A stretch of DNA of 64,000 bases from an uncultured Sediminibacterium sp. Lineage in GTDB: Bacteria; Bacteroidota; Bacteroidia; Chitinophagales; Chitinophagaceae. The stretch lies in contig CALDSE010000057.1 of assembly GCA_937911175.1 (NCBI GenBank), positions 1 through 64,000 of the forward strand. The letters run 5' to 3'. Numbering within the stretch: the stretch's first letter is position 1; every line of letters begins with the position of its first letter. Under the pieces are notes generated by a model. It saw nothing but the letters and a program-made list of their open reading frames with translations, did not search any database and was not told the DNA's origin. Both the position numbers and the translations under genes were made by a program. Positions 54,040 to 62,223 of the stretch are shown in pieces.

Positions 54040-56268
54040 CTATAGTGCATCTAAAAACATAGAAAGTTTTTCAATGGCTTTTGCTGTTTCTATTATTTGT
54101 TCTTTGGCTTCTGGCCAATTTTTTTGTTCGATGGCCTCTCTTACACCAGGAACTGTTTTAACACCATAACCGGTATAAAAACCAGGCGCATAAATAGTGT
54201 GTTTAAACCAGGGTCTGCGAGGTAGTCCCGTTTCAGATAATAATTTTTGCTCAGCTGTATATATTTTTGAATTTAAAGTAGCTAACTGAGCAGTATTTCC
54301 TGTTGCTTTAATTTCTTCTACATGTGCTGCTGCTTTTTCTAATTTAGCAAGCGCATTTAAAATCGCAGAAAAATCTATATAAGGAACTTCAGCCGTAAGC
54401 TTTGGTGTGGTTAAGCCTTCTGCAGGATCTGCTGCATAAGCATATGCTTTTTTATTAACTAGTTCGTTTTCAATAAGCGTCGTCTCTCTTAATTGATCTA
54501 CATTATTGATTAACTCATTCAGGTATCCTTTAATAGTTTTATGAAGCACGGTATAATCAAAAGGTAAAGCGTCTGCATCTGCCAGTCTTAGTGCTACTCT
54601 TCCTGCTGTTTGTGCAAGTGTTACTCCATAAATAAAAGTCGGGTCTTTAAAACGGCGATACATATCATAGGAATCATAAATAGAATGATACTCTCCGCCC
54701 GAGCCTTCGCCACCATATCCAATATTTAAAGAAGGAATACCTAAATGTTGTATAAATGAAGAATAATCGGAGCCAGAACCCATGGCGCCTAATGGATAAC
54801 TTGTAGATGCATAGGCTTCTTTTTTTGCAGCGCTTGTACTTTCTTGCGTTGCTCTTTGAGCTTTTGATCTTTCAAAAACAGAAACACCTGTTTGTGGGTC
54901 CATTACTGTTTTACTAATTTCTGTAATCATTGGTGCAAAAGCATGTGAGCCCTCGGCACCTAAAAATCCTCTTTCGTTTCCATCAGAATTTATATAGGCA
55001 ACGGCTTTGGCTTGTAATTCTGCAGCGTGGTCTTCCACCCATTCTGTAGAACCCATTAATCCTGGTTCTTCTGCATCCCAAGCGCAATACACTAAGGTTC
55101 TTTTAGGTCTCCATCCTTGTTTTAATAATCCTCCAATAGCAATGGCCTCTTCTAATTCAGCAGCCATGCCGCTTATTGGATCTGCAGCGCCGTTTACCCA
55201 AGCATCGTGGTGATTACCTCTAATTACCCACTGATCAGGAAATTCAGATCCCTTAATTGTAGCTATTACATTAATTCCGGGTCTTAGTTTCCAATCAAAG
55301 GCTAATTTTAAATGCACCTTTGATTTACTTGGTCCAATATGATAAGTAAAGGGAAGTCCGCCACCCCAATTTCTTGGTGCAACAGGACCGTCCATGTCTT
55401 TTAATAAAGGGGCAGCATCTCCATAACTAATAGGAAGTACGGGTATTTTTAATAAGTTCACTGCATCGTTATGGTCTACTCTTGCTGCATTTGCGGTGGA
55501 TGCAATATTGGGTGTAGTAGGGTCGCCAGGATAAATTACCATATCCATGATAGAACCTCTTTGAACTGTTTGGTCGTTTTTAAATGAGCCAATCGGGTAT
55601 TCATCTCCTGCACCATATCCATCATCCATTGGATCGGAATAAATTAAACAACCAATCGCACCATGTTCTTGTGCCACTTTTGGTTTAATACCTCTCCAGC
55701 TTCTACCATATTTTGCAATCACAATTTTTCCTTTTACATCAATACCATATTTAGCAAGCGTTTCATAGTCTTCAGGTAAACCATAATTTACAAAAACTAA
55801 ATTTGCAGTAACGTCTCCATCGGCACTCCAACAATTATAAGTAGGTAGTTGGTCGGCTTGATTGGACGTAGCATCTTCTTTAAGGGGTGTTTCTTTTAGT
55901 TTTGCTTTATAATTGGTTGCGCCCGACATTTCAAGCACACGTGTTATGGGTGTTGGAAACATGAGTTGATACACTTCTGTTTTGGTATCCCATCCGGCCT
56001 CTTTAAATATTTTTACAATTTGATCTGACACAAATTTTCCACCTGCAGAACCCACATGGTGTGGGACAGAAGAAAGTAATTTAATATGCTGGCCAACCCT
56101 TGCCGCATTTAATTGTGCGTCAAAATCTTTTTCAATCTTGTTTTGTTTTTCAATATTTTTAAAACCAAGTATTGCGTTTTGTGCGCTCGTATTCTTGATT
56201 AAAATAAATAATGCTATAAAACAAAGGCTAATTGTTTTAATATTATTTTTTAAAATTAAATTTTTCAT
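54040..56268 (-). CDS. exported M28 metallopeptidase, glutamate carboxypeptidase II-like
   Basis: This is a 742-aa secreted protein with signal sequence. The order is that of glutamate carboxypeptidase II: PA domain (about 150-330), zinc peptidase domain (about 340-590) and a transferrin-receptor-like dimerisation domain (about 620-740). Zinc ligands and catalytic residues are in NHHDAWVNGAADPISG, AWDAEEPGLMGS, YINSDGN and GEYHSIYDSYDMY. It probably releases C-terminal acidic or other residues from peptides in the periplasm. It is 9 nt upstream of uvrB on the same strand, but uvrB has its own promoter box. Confidence 0.9.
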   Translation of the reverse strand: MKNLILKNNIKTISLCFIALFILIKNTSAQNAILGFKNIEKQNKIEKDFDAQLNAARVGQHIKLLSSVPHHVGSAGGKFVSDQIVKIFKEAGWDTKTEVYQLMFPTPITRVLEMSGATNYKAKLKETPLKEDATSNQADQLPTYNCWSADGDVTANLVFVNYGLPEDYETLAKYGIDVKGKIVIAKYGRSWRGIKPKVAQEHGAIGCLIYSDPMDDGYGAGDEYPIGSFKNDQTVQRGSIMDMVIYPGDPTTPNIASTANAARVDHNDAVNLLKIPVLPISYGDAAPLLKDMDGPVAPRNWGGGLPFTYHIGPSKSKVHLKLAFDWKLRPGINVIATIKGSEFPDQWVIRGNHHDAWVNGAADPISGMAAELEEAIAIGGLLKQGWRPKRTLVYCAWDAEEPGLMGSTEWVEDHAAELQAKAVAYINSDGNERGFLGAEGSHAFAPMITEISKTVMDPQTGVSVFERSKAQRATQESTSAAKKEAYASTSYPLGAMGSGSDYSSFIQHLGIPSLNIGYGGEGSGGEYHSIYDSYDMYRRFKDPTFIYGVTLAQTAGRVALRLADADALPFDYTVLHKTIKGYLNELINNVDQLRETTLIENELVNKKAYAYAADPAEGLTTPKLTAEVPYIDFSAILNALAKLEKAAAHVEEIKATGNTAQLATLNSKIYTAEQKLLSETGLPRRPWFKHTIYAPGFYTGYGVKTVPGVREAIEQKNWPEAKEQIIETAKAIEKLSMFLDAL

Positions 56269-56292
56269 AGGTAAATATTAAGAAGTTAAAAA

Positions 56293-56748
56293 TTAAATGT
56301 TTCTTTTTAAATAATGCGTGTAATTAGGGAGCTTGTATTCATAAACTTCTTGCATAAAACGAGAAGTCATTAAAAAATCGGCGGTGCTTCTGTCGCAAGC
56401 CATGGGCAGGTTCCAGGCCACAGCTAGTCTTAATAAGGCCTTCACATCGCTATCGTGTGGTTGGGCTTCCATAGGATCGAAAAAGAAAAAGATAATATCA
56501 ATATCTCCAGTGGCAATCATAGCGCCTATTTGTTGGTCTCCTCCAAGGGGCCCACTTAATAATTTTTTTACGGGTTGGTCAAGTGCTTCTTCCACTAGCT
56601 TTCCGGTAGTACCGGTTGCTACCAGACTATGTTTGGAAAGGGCCACTTTATTATGAACAGCCCATTCAATTAGGTCTTTCTTTTTATTATCGTGTGCAAT
56701 AAGTGCAATTTTTTTTCTTTTTTCTAGTTTTCTAATATTATTGGGCAT
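56293..56748 (-). CDS. mgsA: methylglyoxal synthase
   Basis: MgsA converts dihydroxyacetone phosphate to methylglyoxal and phosphate, a bypass of lower glycolysis during phosphate limitation or carbon overflow. The 151 aa match E. coli MgsA: IALIAHDNKKKDLIEW, the phosphate loop SGPLGGDQQIGAMI, the catalytic Asp in TGDIDIIFFFFDPMEAQPHDSD, and STADFLM near the end. It sits between the M28 peptidase and an acyltransferase on the same strand with short gaps (24 and 17 nt). Detoxifying glyoxalases are not in the window. Confidence 0.95.
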   Translation of the reverse strand: MPNNIRKLEKRKKIALIAHDNKKKDLIEWAVHNKVALSKHSLVATGTTGKLVEEALDQPVKKLLSGPLGGDQQIGAMIATGDIDIIFFFFDPMEAQPHDSDVKALLRLAVAWNLPMACDRSTADFLMTSRFMQEVYEYKLPNYTHYLKRNI

Positions 56749-56765
56749 ACATATTTATTTTAAAA

Positions 56766-57644
56766 TTAGCTTATGGACATGGTTTGATTTCTTAATAAAA
56801 ACAACAGGGCCAAGGTACCAAAAATAATTGGTTGTGGTATGCTAATAAATTGTAAAAGAACAATGATGAATAATAGATAAATTGGATATAAGAAAAACAA
56901 AACACTAAATAAAACAGAGTCAAAAAAAACGGTGCCTTTTGTTTTTTTATCAACAAAACAATATACTAGATTATAAAAGGGAAAGTTTAAATAATAAAGT
57001 GCGTTTTTTTTAATAGTGGGGGTATGGGCTGTAGGAAGAATTAGGGCGGATAGTTTTTCAAAAACAGCATTATTAAAATTGACCCTGTCTTTTGGGCTTA
57101 GTATTGCCGTGGTTTGTGAAAACGTTTCTATACAAAGATTTACTCTTTTCCCAATGCCCTTAAAATTATTATAAGCAATGCCGGCTAAGTGAATTTGAGG
57201 AAAAAGATTTTCTGTATGACAGGCTTGTAAAATTCTGGCAGTTCCTTTTTTAAAAGGTTGAAGCGCATTGGTATTTAAACAGGTGCCTTCTATAAAAATT
57301 AAAACAGCCTCATTGTTTTTTAATAATCTTGCTGATTCCACAAAAGCGTATTCATTAAGGTGTAAAAACTCTTTACCCTCTCTTAGCCTATACACTGGAA
57401 TCATATTTAATAGGCTTAATAAAAAGCGGTGTAGTTTTTTTGTAAAGACATCACCCCTTGCTAAAAAATGTATTGTTCTATTATACCTCGTACCAATAAT
57501 AATAGCATCTAGAAACGAGTTGGGGTGGTTGGCAATAATTAATAAAGGCCCCTTTGTGTTTAATAAATATTTATTCTTAGTATTAATTTCGGCGCAAAAA
57601 AGCCAGAGCGCCGCTCTAATAAAAAGTTTTAAAATATTTATCAC
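56766..57644 (-). CDS. PlsC-superfamily glycerolipid acyltransferase
   Basis: This is a 292-aa membrane acyltransferase. The catalytic motif is HPNSFLD, with five rather than four residues between His40 and Asp46, as in some GPAT-like proteins. IEGTCLNTNALQPFKKGTARIL is the second motif. One or two C-terminal helices (about 225-285) anchor it. It likely acylates a glycerophosphate or lyso-lipid, but the acceptor is not certain. It differs from the shorter enzyme at 30981. It follows recA after a clear terminator. Confidence 0.82.
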   Translation of the reverse strand: MINILKLFIRAALWLFCAEINTKNKYLLNTKGPLLIIANHPNSFLDAIIIGTRYNRTIHFLARGDVFTKKLHRFLLSLLNMIPVYRLREGKEFLHLNEYAFVESARLLKNNEAVLIFIEGTCLNTNALQPFKKGTARILQACHTENLFPQIHLAGIAYNNFKGIGKRVNLCIETFSQTTAILSPKDRVNFNNAVFEKLSALILPTAHTPTIKKNALYYLNFPFYNLVYCFVDKKTKGTVFFDSVLFSVLFFLYPIYLLFIIVLLQFISIPQPIIFGTLALLFLLRNQTMSIS

Positions 57645-57664
57645 TGTTTTTTGTATAAATATAA

Positions 57665-57694
57665 AAAAACCGCACCATAGTTGATGCGGTTTAT
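57665..57694 (-). terminator. terminator of recA
   Basis: Read on the minus strand, the stem AAACCGCA/TGCGGTTT with a 10-nt loop is followed by seven T. It lies 60 nt after the recA stop. Confidence 0.85.
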
Positions 57695-57753
57695 ACTAAC
57701 TAACCCTAAAAAACCAAAACCTTTAATATATTTCCTAAATAGTTCTTTAATAA

Positions 57754-58770
57754 TTATTTAGCGGCCTCTTCTGCTTTTAAAGCAATTTTAGCTCTAATTT
57801 TTGCCTCTATTTCATTAGCCATTTCTGGATTATCGTGTAAAATGGTTTTCACAGAATCGCGGCCCTGTCCTAGTTTATTGCTATCATAGCTAAACCAGCT
57901 TCCGCTTTTTTGGATAATTTCTAGTTCAACCCCCATATCTATAATTTCTCCAATTTTACTAATTCCCTCTCCAAAAATAATTTCAAACTCTGCCGCTCTA
58001 AATGGTGGGGCTACTTTATTTTTTACCACTTTTACTTTTACTCTATTTCCTATTGCTTCGTCGCCATCTTTAATTTGCGCCATTCTTCTAATATCTAATC
58101 TTACGGAGGCGTAAAACTTTAAGGCATTACCTCCTGTAGTTGTTTCTGGATTTCCAAAAACAATTCCTATTTTTTCTCTTAACTGATTAATAAAAATGCA
58201 AATAGTATTTGTTTTATTAATAGTGGCTGTTAATTTTCTTAATGCTTGACTCATTAGTCTTGCATGTAATCCCATTTTACTATCGCCCATTTCACCTTCT
58301 AGCTCACTCTTTGGAACTAGCGCTGCCACTGAATCTATAACAAGTACATCTATGGCGCCAGATAAAATTAAACGGTCGGCAATTTCTAAAGCTTGTTCGC
58401 CATAGTCTGGTTGAGAGACTAATAAATTATCTACATCCACGCCTAATTTTTTTGCATAGGCGCTATCAAAAGCATGTTCAGCATCGATGATTGCACACAT
58501 TCCCCCTTTCTTTTGTGCTTCAGCAATTACATGTATTGCAACTGTTGTTTTACCAGAAGATTCTGGGCCATATATTTCTACAATTCTTCCTTTTGGTAAA
58601 CCACCAATTCCTAATGCAGTGTCTAAGCCAATTGAACCCGTTGATATTACTTCTTGTGGTTCTTGACTTCTTTCATTCATCATCATCACACTGCCTTTAC
58701 CATAATCTTTGTCGATTTTATCGATGGTTAATTTTAAGGCTTTTAATTTTTCTACGTTTGGGTTACTCAT
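57754..58770 (-). CDS. recA: recombinase RecA
   Basis: RecA forms filaments on single-stranded DNA, drives strand exchange and, where LexA exists, the SOS response. It is 338 aa with Walker A GPESSGKT at 68-75, Walker [11 protein letters not shown], the L1/L2 DNA-binding loops ([29 protein letters not shown]) and a Lys/Ala-rich C-terminus. No LexA-type operator was recognised upstream. It has a clear terminator. A long AT-rich non-coding region precedes it, and recX is not linked. Confidence 0.97.
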   Translation of the reverse strand: MSNPNVEKLKALKLTIDKIDKDYGKGSVMMMNERSQEPQEVISTGSIGLDTALGIGGLPKGRIVEIYGPESSGKTTVAIHVIAEAQKKGGMCAIIDAEHAFDSAYAKKLGVDVDNLLVSQPDYGEQALEIADRLILSGAIDVLVIDSVAALVPKSELEGEMGDSKMGLHARLMSQALRKLTATINKTNTICIFINQLREKIGIVFGNPETTTGGNALKFYASVRLDIRRMAQIKDGDEAIGNRVKVKVVKNKVAPPFRAAEFEIIFGEGISKIGEIIDMGVELEIIQKSGSWFSYDSNKLGQGRDSVKTILHDNPEMANEIEAKIRAKIALKAEEAAK

Positions 58771-58842
58771 GGTTAGTCGTTTTATGTTTTTCTTTAAATA
58801 TTTAAGTGAAGGTAGGGATAAATTGTTAATAAACTAAAATAT

Positions 58843-58860
58843 TTAGTAATTTTTTACTAA
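58843..58860. repeat. inverted repeat upstream of recA
   Basis: TTAGTAA-TTTT-TTACTAA, 7-bp arms, 73 nt upstream of the recA ATG. It could be an operator of recA or a hairpin. Confidence 0.5.
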
Positions 58861-59161
58861 TTAGCTTAGTTTTTATATTTATTCCTGTTTATTTTTCTAC
58901 TAATTTATTGATTTTCAATACTTTGTTTATTTGGTAATAAATTTAGTATTTTTTATTATTTCTTTTTAAAGTATTTATTTTAGCTAATAGGGGTGTATAA
59001 AAGGGTATATTTTGATTGTTTTATATGGAATAGATCCTGGTTTTATTGTTCTTTATAAAAGTAGTTTATTTTAAATGATCCTATATAAAATGATATGTGC
59101 ATTACTATTGTAGTATTAAGTATTAATACATTTATATAAATAAACTAATACTATTATACCT

Positions 59162-59190
59162 GTGTATATCTTAATATCTTAGTTATACAC
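59162..59190. repeat. inverted pair of DnaA-box-like sequences
   Basis: GTGTATA and TATACAC arms (7 bp) flank a 15-bp spacer. Each arm lies within an 8-of-9 DnaA-box match, on opposite strands. Confidence 0.5.
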
Positions 59191-59308
59191 TTAATATATT
59201 TTCTTAATAAAATTATTTTATAATTCAATATAATACAATAACAGTAAGGGTTTTAAACTTTTATATTATCAATCTAATGTATGTATTTTATATTTTTTTG
59301 TAAATAAC

Positions 59309-59328
59309 TAACAGTTTACACACTGTTA
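59309..59328. repeat. interrupted palindrome TAACAGT-N6-ACTGTTA
   Basis: Two exact 7-bp arms are separated by TTACAC, the layout of a dimeric regulator's operator. It lies about 250 bp upstream of ppiD. Confidence 0.55.
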
Positions 59329-59549
59329 ATTAACGGGTATAAATAAGGTGTATTTATAGTCAGCATGTTTTTATAATACAAGGGCAAGAAGGTTATTCTT
59401 TATTTGTGCAGGTTTATTCAGCTCAAAACCACAGATATCCACGAAATATTTAATTATCCACGGGACCTATGTTAGTTTTTTATACCCCCTTAATGCTTAA
59501 TTAGGCCTAAAAACTAAGTAGATACCCTGATTTACTTGATAGAAAACAT

Positions 59550-59557
59550 TATTTTTG
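59550..59557 (+). promoter_or_regulatory. -7 box for ppiD
   Basis: TATTTTTG is an exact TAnnTTTG match 21 nt before the ppiD ATG at 59579. Confidence 0.55.
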
Positions 59558-59578
59558 CCCTCCTATAATAATATATAT

Positions 59579-61660
59579 ATGTCAATTATTCAGAACATTA
59601 GAGAAAGAGGTACTTGGATCATATTCGGTATCATTACAATTGCCCTAATTGCCTTCATCTTACAAGATGGCGTAGGTAGACAAGGCGGCAATGATATTTC
59701 TATACTTGGTAAAGTAAACGGCCAGGCTATTAATAAAATAGAGTTTGAAGAAAAGCTTGAATTGCAGTTGCAAAATTATGCAGCACAGGGAGTAACAAGA
59801 GAACAACTACTTGGTTATTTATGGAATCAAGAAGTAGACCGCCTTTTATTAAAAGACGAAGAAAATAAATTAGGGCTTTCTGTAGGCACTAAAGAATTAT
59901 CAGATGTTTTGTTTGGAAACGAATCTCCATTTAGACAAGAGTTTACCGATCAAGCAACGGGCGAGTTTAAAGTGAATGATGCGAAGCAGGCTATTGCTCA
60001 AATTAAAAAGAGTAAAAATGTAGAACAAATAAAACAAATTGAAAAAGTATATATAGAGCCTTCTATAGAAAACAGATTAAGAAATAAATATCAAGTACTG
60101 GTGGTGAAGGGCGTTCAAGTTCCAAAATGGTTAAGCGAAAAACAATATGCAGAATCGAATGCCATTTCAAGCATCTCTTTTGTAGGCATTCCATACACTA
60201 CCATTTTAGATAGTACTATTAAAGTAAGTGATGATGATGTTGCTTCTTATTTAAAAGAAAATGCAGCTGCTTACCAAGTTGAAGAAACAAGCCGCTCTAT
60301 TTCTTTTCTAGGCTTTAGCGCCGCACCCTCTTATCAAGATTCAGTTACGGCAAGAAATGATATTGAATCTTATAAGCAAGATTTTAAAAATAGCACAGAG
60401 ACAGCTAAATATTTAAATAAAGTAGGAACAGAAATTCCTTACTATGATAGCTATATCAGTAAAAATTCTTTACAGATTCCACAAAAAGATTCTGTCTTAA
60501 GTGTTGGCGTAGGCGGTATCTATGGACCTTATGTAGACGGAAAAAATTTCACGATTGCAAAAATATTAGGCGTTAAACAGTGGTCTGATAGCGCAAGTGT
60601 TAGACATATTTTAATTGCAACAGTGAATCCGCAAAATGGTCAACAGGTTAGAGAAGACAGTGTTGCTAAAAAATTAGCAGATAGTATAAGCGTGGCCATT
60701 AGAGGCGGCGCTTCCTTTGAAGAGATGGTGGCGAAATATTCTGATGATGCTGGAAGTAAAACGACTGGTGGAGTATATGAAATGTTCCCACAAGCAAAAA
60801 TGGTCCCAGCATTTAATGATTTTTCTTTTGATAATGCGGTAGGTGCTAAGGCTGTTGTAAAAACAGATTTTGGCTATCATTATATGGAAGTATTAAAGCA
60901 AACCGCAAAAGGACCTGCTTATAAAATTGCTTATTTATCAAAAATGGTGATGCCAAGCAATGAAACCATTAATGCGGCGTCAACAGCAGCAGCAAAATTT
61001 GCTTCGGGATCTAAGGATATTAAATCTTTCAACGCGTCTGCTGTGAAATTGAATCAACAAGTCATTCCTGCGGCGGGCATTAAAGCGAATGATTTTGACA
61101 TACCAGGAATTGGTACTGCAAGAAATATAGTAAGATGGGTGTATGAGAAAGGGGTGAACGATGTTTCAGAGCCCTTTGAGTTAGGAGATAATTATGTAGT
61201 GGCTGTAATTACTTCAGAAGAAAAAGAAGGTTTAGCGAGCGTGAGTGCCGCAAGACCACAAGTGGAAGGAATTATTAGAGATAAAAAGAAAGCAGAAAAA
61301 ATTAAAGCAACCATAAAAGGTAAAACACTTGAAGCAATTGCAACAGACGCTAATGCGGCGGTTCAAAGAGCAGATAGTATTGGCTTTAGCTTCTCCATGA
61401 TTACAGGACTAGGCAATGAACCTAAATTAGTAGGTGCTGCTTTTAATAAAGCCCTAATTAATAAAGTAAGTGAACCCATTGCCGCAAATACGGGTGTATA
61501 TGCCGTAAGCGTAAATGCCATTGCTGCTAAACAAGCAGATCAAGACCCTAATTTTTTCAAAGATGAATTATTAGAAAGAACAAGAGGCATGATGTTTAGA
61601 TCGGCGAGCTCCTTTAAAAAGATAGCAAAGATCGAAGACAACAGGTCTAAGATTTACTAG
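59579..61660 (+). CDS. ppiD: PpiD-like membrane-anchored peptidyl-prolyl isomerase
   Basis: This is a 693-aa periplasmic folding factor. A short N-terminal cytoplasmic stretch is followed by a membrane helix (about 12-34), a SurA/PpiD-like chaperone region (about 40-240) and a parvulin domain near residues 335-440 (VRHILIATVNPQNGQQ, GGASFEEMVAKYSDDAGSK). A second, degenerate parvulin-like region may follow. It assists outer-membrane and secreted proteins leaving SecYEG. The start MSIIQNIRERG is preferred to an upstream TTG because a promoter box would overlap that extension. DUF2480 follows after 15 nt. Confidence 0.9.
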   Translation: MSIIQNIRERGTWIIFGIITIALIAFILQDGVGRQGGNDISILGKVNGQAINKIEFEEKLELQLQNYAAQGVTREQLLGYLWNQEVDRLLLKDEENKLGLSVGTKELSDVLFGNESPFRQEFTDQATGEFKVNDAKQAIAQIKKSKNVEQIKQIEKVYIEPSIENRLRNKYQVLVVKGVQVPKWLSEKQYAESNAISSISFVGIPYTTILDSTIKVSDDDVASYLKENAAAYQVEETSRSISFLGFSAAPSYQDSVTARNDIESYKQDFKNSTETAKYLNKVGTEIPYYDSYISKNSLQIPQKDSVLSVGVGGIYGPYVDGKNFTIAKILGVKQWSDSASVRHILIATVNPQNGQQVREDSVAKKLADSISVAIRGGASFEEMVAKYSDDAGSKTTGGVYEMFPQAKMVPAFNDFSFDNAVGAKAVVKTDFGYHYMEVLKQTAKGPAYKIAYLSKMVMPSNETINAASTAAAKFASGSKDIKSFNASAVKLNQQVIPAAGIKANDFDIPGIGTARNIVRWVYEKGVNDVSEPFELGDNYVVAVITSEEKEGLASVSAARPQVEGIIRDKKKAEKIKATIKGKTLEAIATDANAAVQRADSIGFSFSMITGLGNEPKLVGAAFNKALINKVSEPIAANTGVYAVSVNAIAAKQADQDPNFFKDELLERTRGMMFRSASSFKKIAKIEDNRSKIY

Positions 61661-61675
61661 TACTAAATAATTTCT

Positions 61676-62182
61676 ATGGCCGAATTGTTTAACAATAAAG
61701 TGGCTGAAAGTGGAATAGTTACCATTGATCTTGCGAGTTTACTTCCAAGCAACGAAATTATTGTGTTTGATATAAAGCCCTATTTATTTATGGAGCTTAT
61801 ATTAAAAGAAAAAGAATTTCGCGCTGCACTTCTTACTACCGACTGGACTATATATCAAGACAAGGTGGTGGGCATTGTTTGCTCTGCAGATGCTATTATT
61901 CCTATGTGGGCAAATATGTTAATTGTATCAGCCCTCAACCCTTTTGCAAAAGGTGTTTATTTTGGAAATGAAAATAAAGTAAGAGAACAACAACTACTAG
62001 AAAATATTAATACGCTTAATATTAACGAATACAACGATCAAAGAGTGGTGATTAAAGGCTGTGGAGACACACCCATTGGAGAGTCGGCCTATATCGCTAT
62101 TACGCAGAAGCTAAGACCCGTGGTGAAAAGCATTATGTATGGAGAGCCTTGCAGTACAGTGCCTGTTTATAAAAAGAAGTAA
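61676..62182 (+). CDS. DUF2480 family protein
   Basis: This is a 168-aa cytoplasmic protein of the DUF2480 family, which is widespread in Bacteroidota and of unknown function. Hallmarks are the segments FDIKPYLFMELILKEKEFR, CSADAIIPMWANML, VIKGCGDTPIGESAY and SIMYGEPCSTVPVYK. The conserved cysteines in CSADA, KGCGD and EPCSTV might bind metal or a cofactor (inference). It follows ppiD by 15 nt as a likely operon mate and converges with polA. Confidence 0.85.
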   Translation: MAELFNNKVAESGIVTIDLASLLPSNEIIVFDIKPYLFMELILKEKEFRAALLTTDWTIYQDKVVGIVCSADAIIPMWANMLIVSALNPFAKGVYFGNENKVREQQLLENINTLNINEYNDQRVVIKGCGDTPIGESAYIAITQKLRPVVKSIMYGEPCSTVPVYKKK

Positions 62183-62223
62183 GCAGAAAATAAGTAATGA
62201 AGGTAAACAAAACCTTGTAATTT

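Larger units (their letters stand above)
58771..59578. other. AT-rich non-coding region with DnaA-box-like sites and inverted repeats
   Basis: About 0.8 kb between the divergent recA and ppiD genes contain no open frame of note and are markedly richer in A/T than the genes. Four sites match the DnaA box TTATNCACA at 8 of 9 positions: 58992-59000 (minus), 59161-59169 (minus), 59183-59191 (plus) and 59454-59462 (plus). A weaker one is at 59314-59322. Inverted repeats lie at 58843-58860, 59162-59190 and 59309-59328. It could be a replication origin, an extended regulatory region, or both; which one cannot be decided from this sequence. Confidence 0.55.

Noticed and set aside
62200-62220. Terminator between DUF2480 and polA
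   Set aside because: The 5-bp stem AAGGT/ACCTT is too weak to call.
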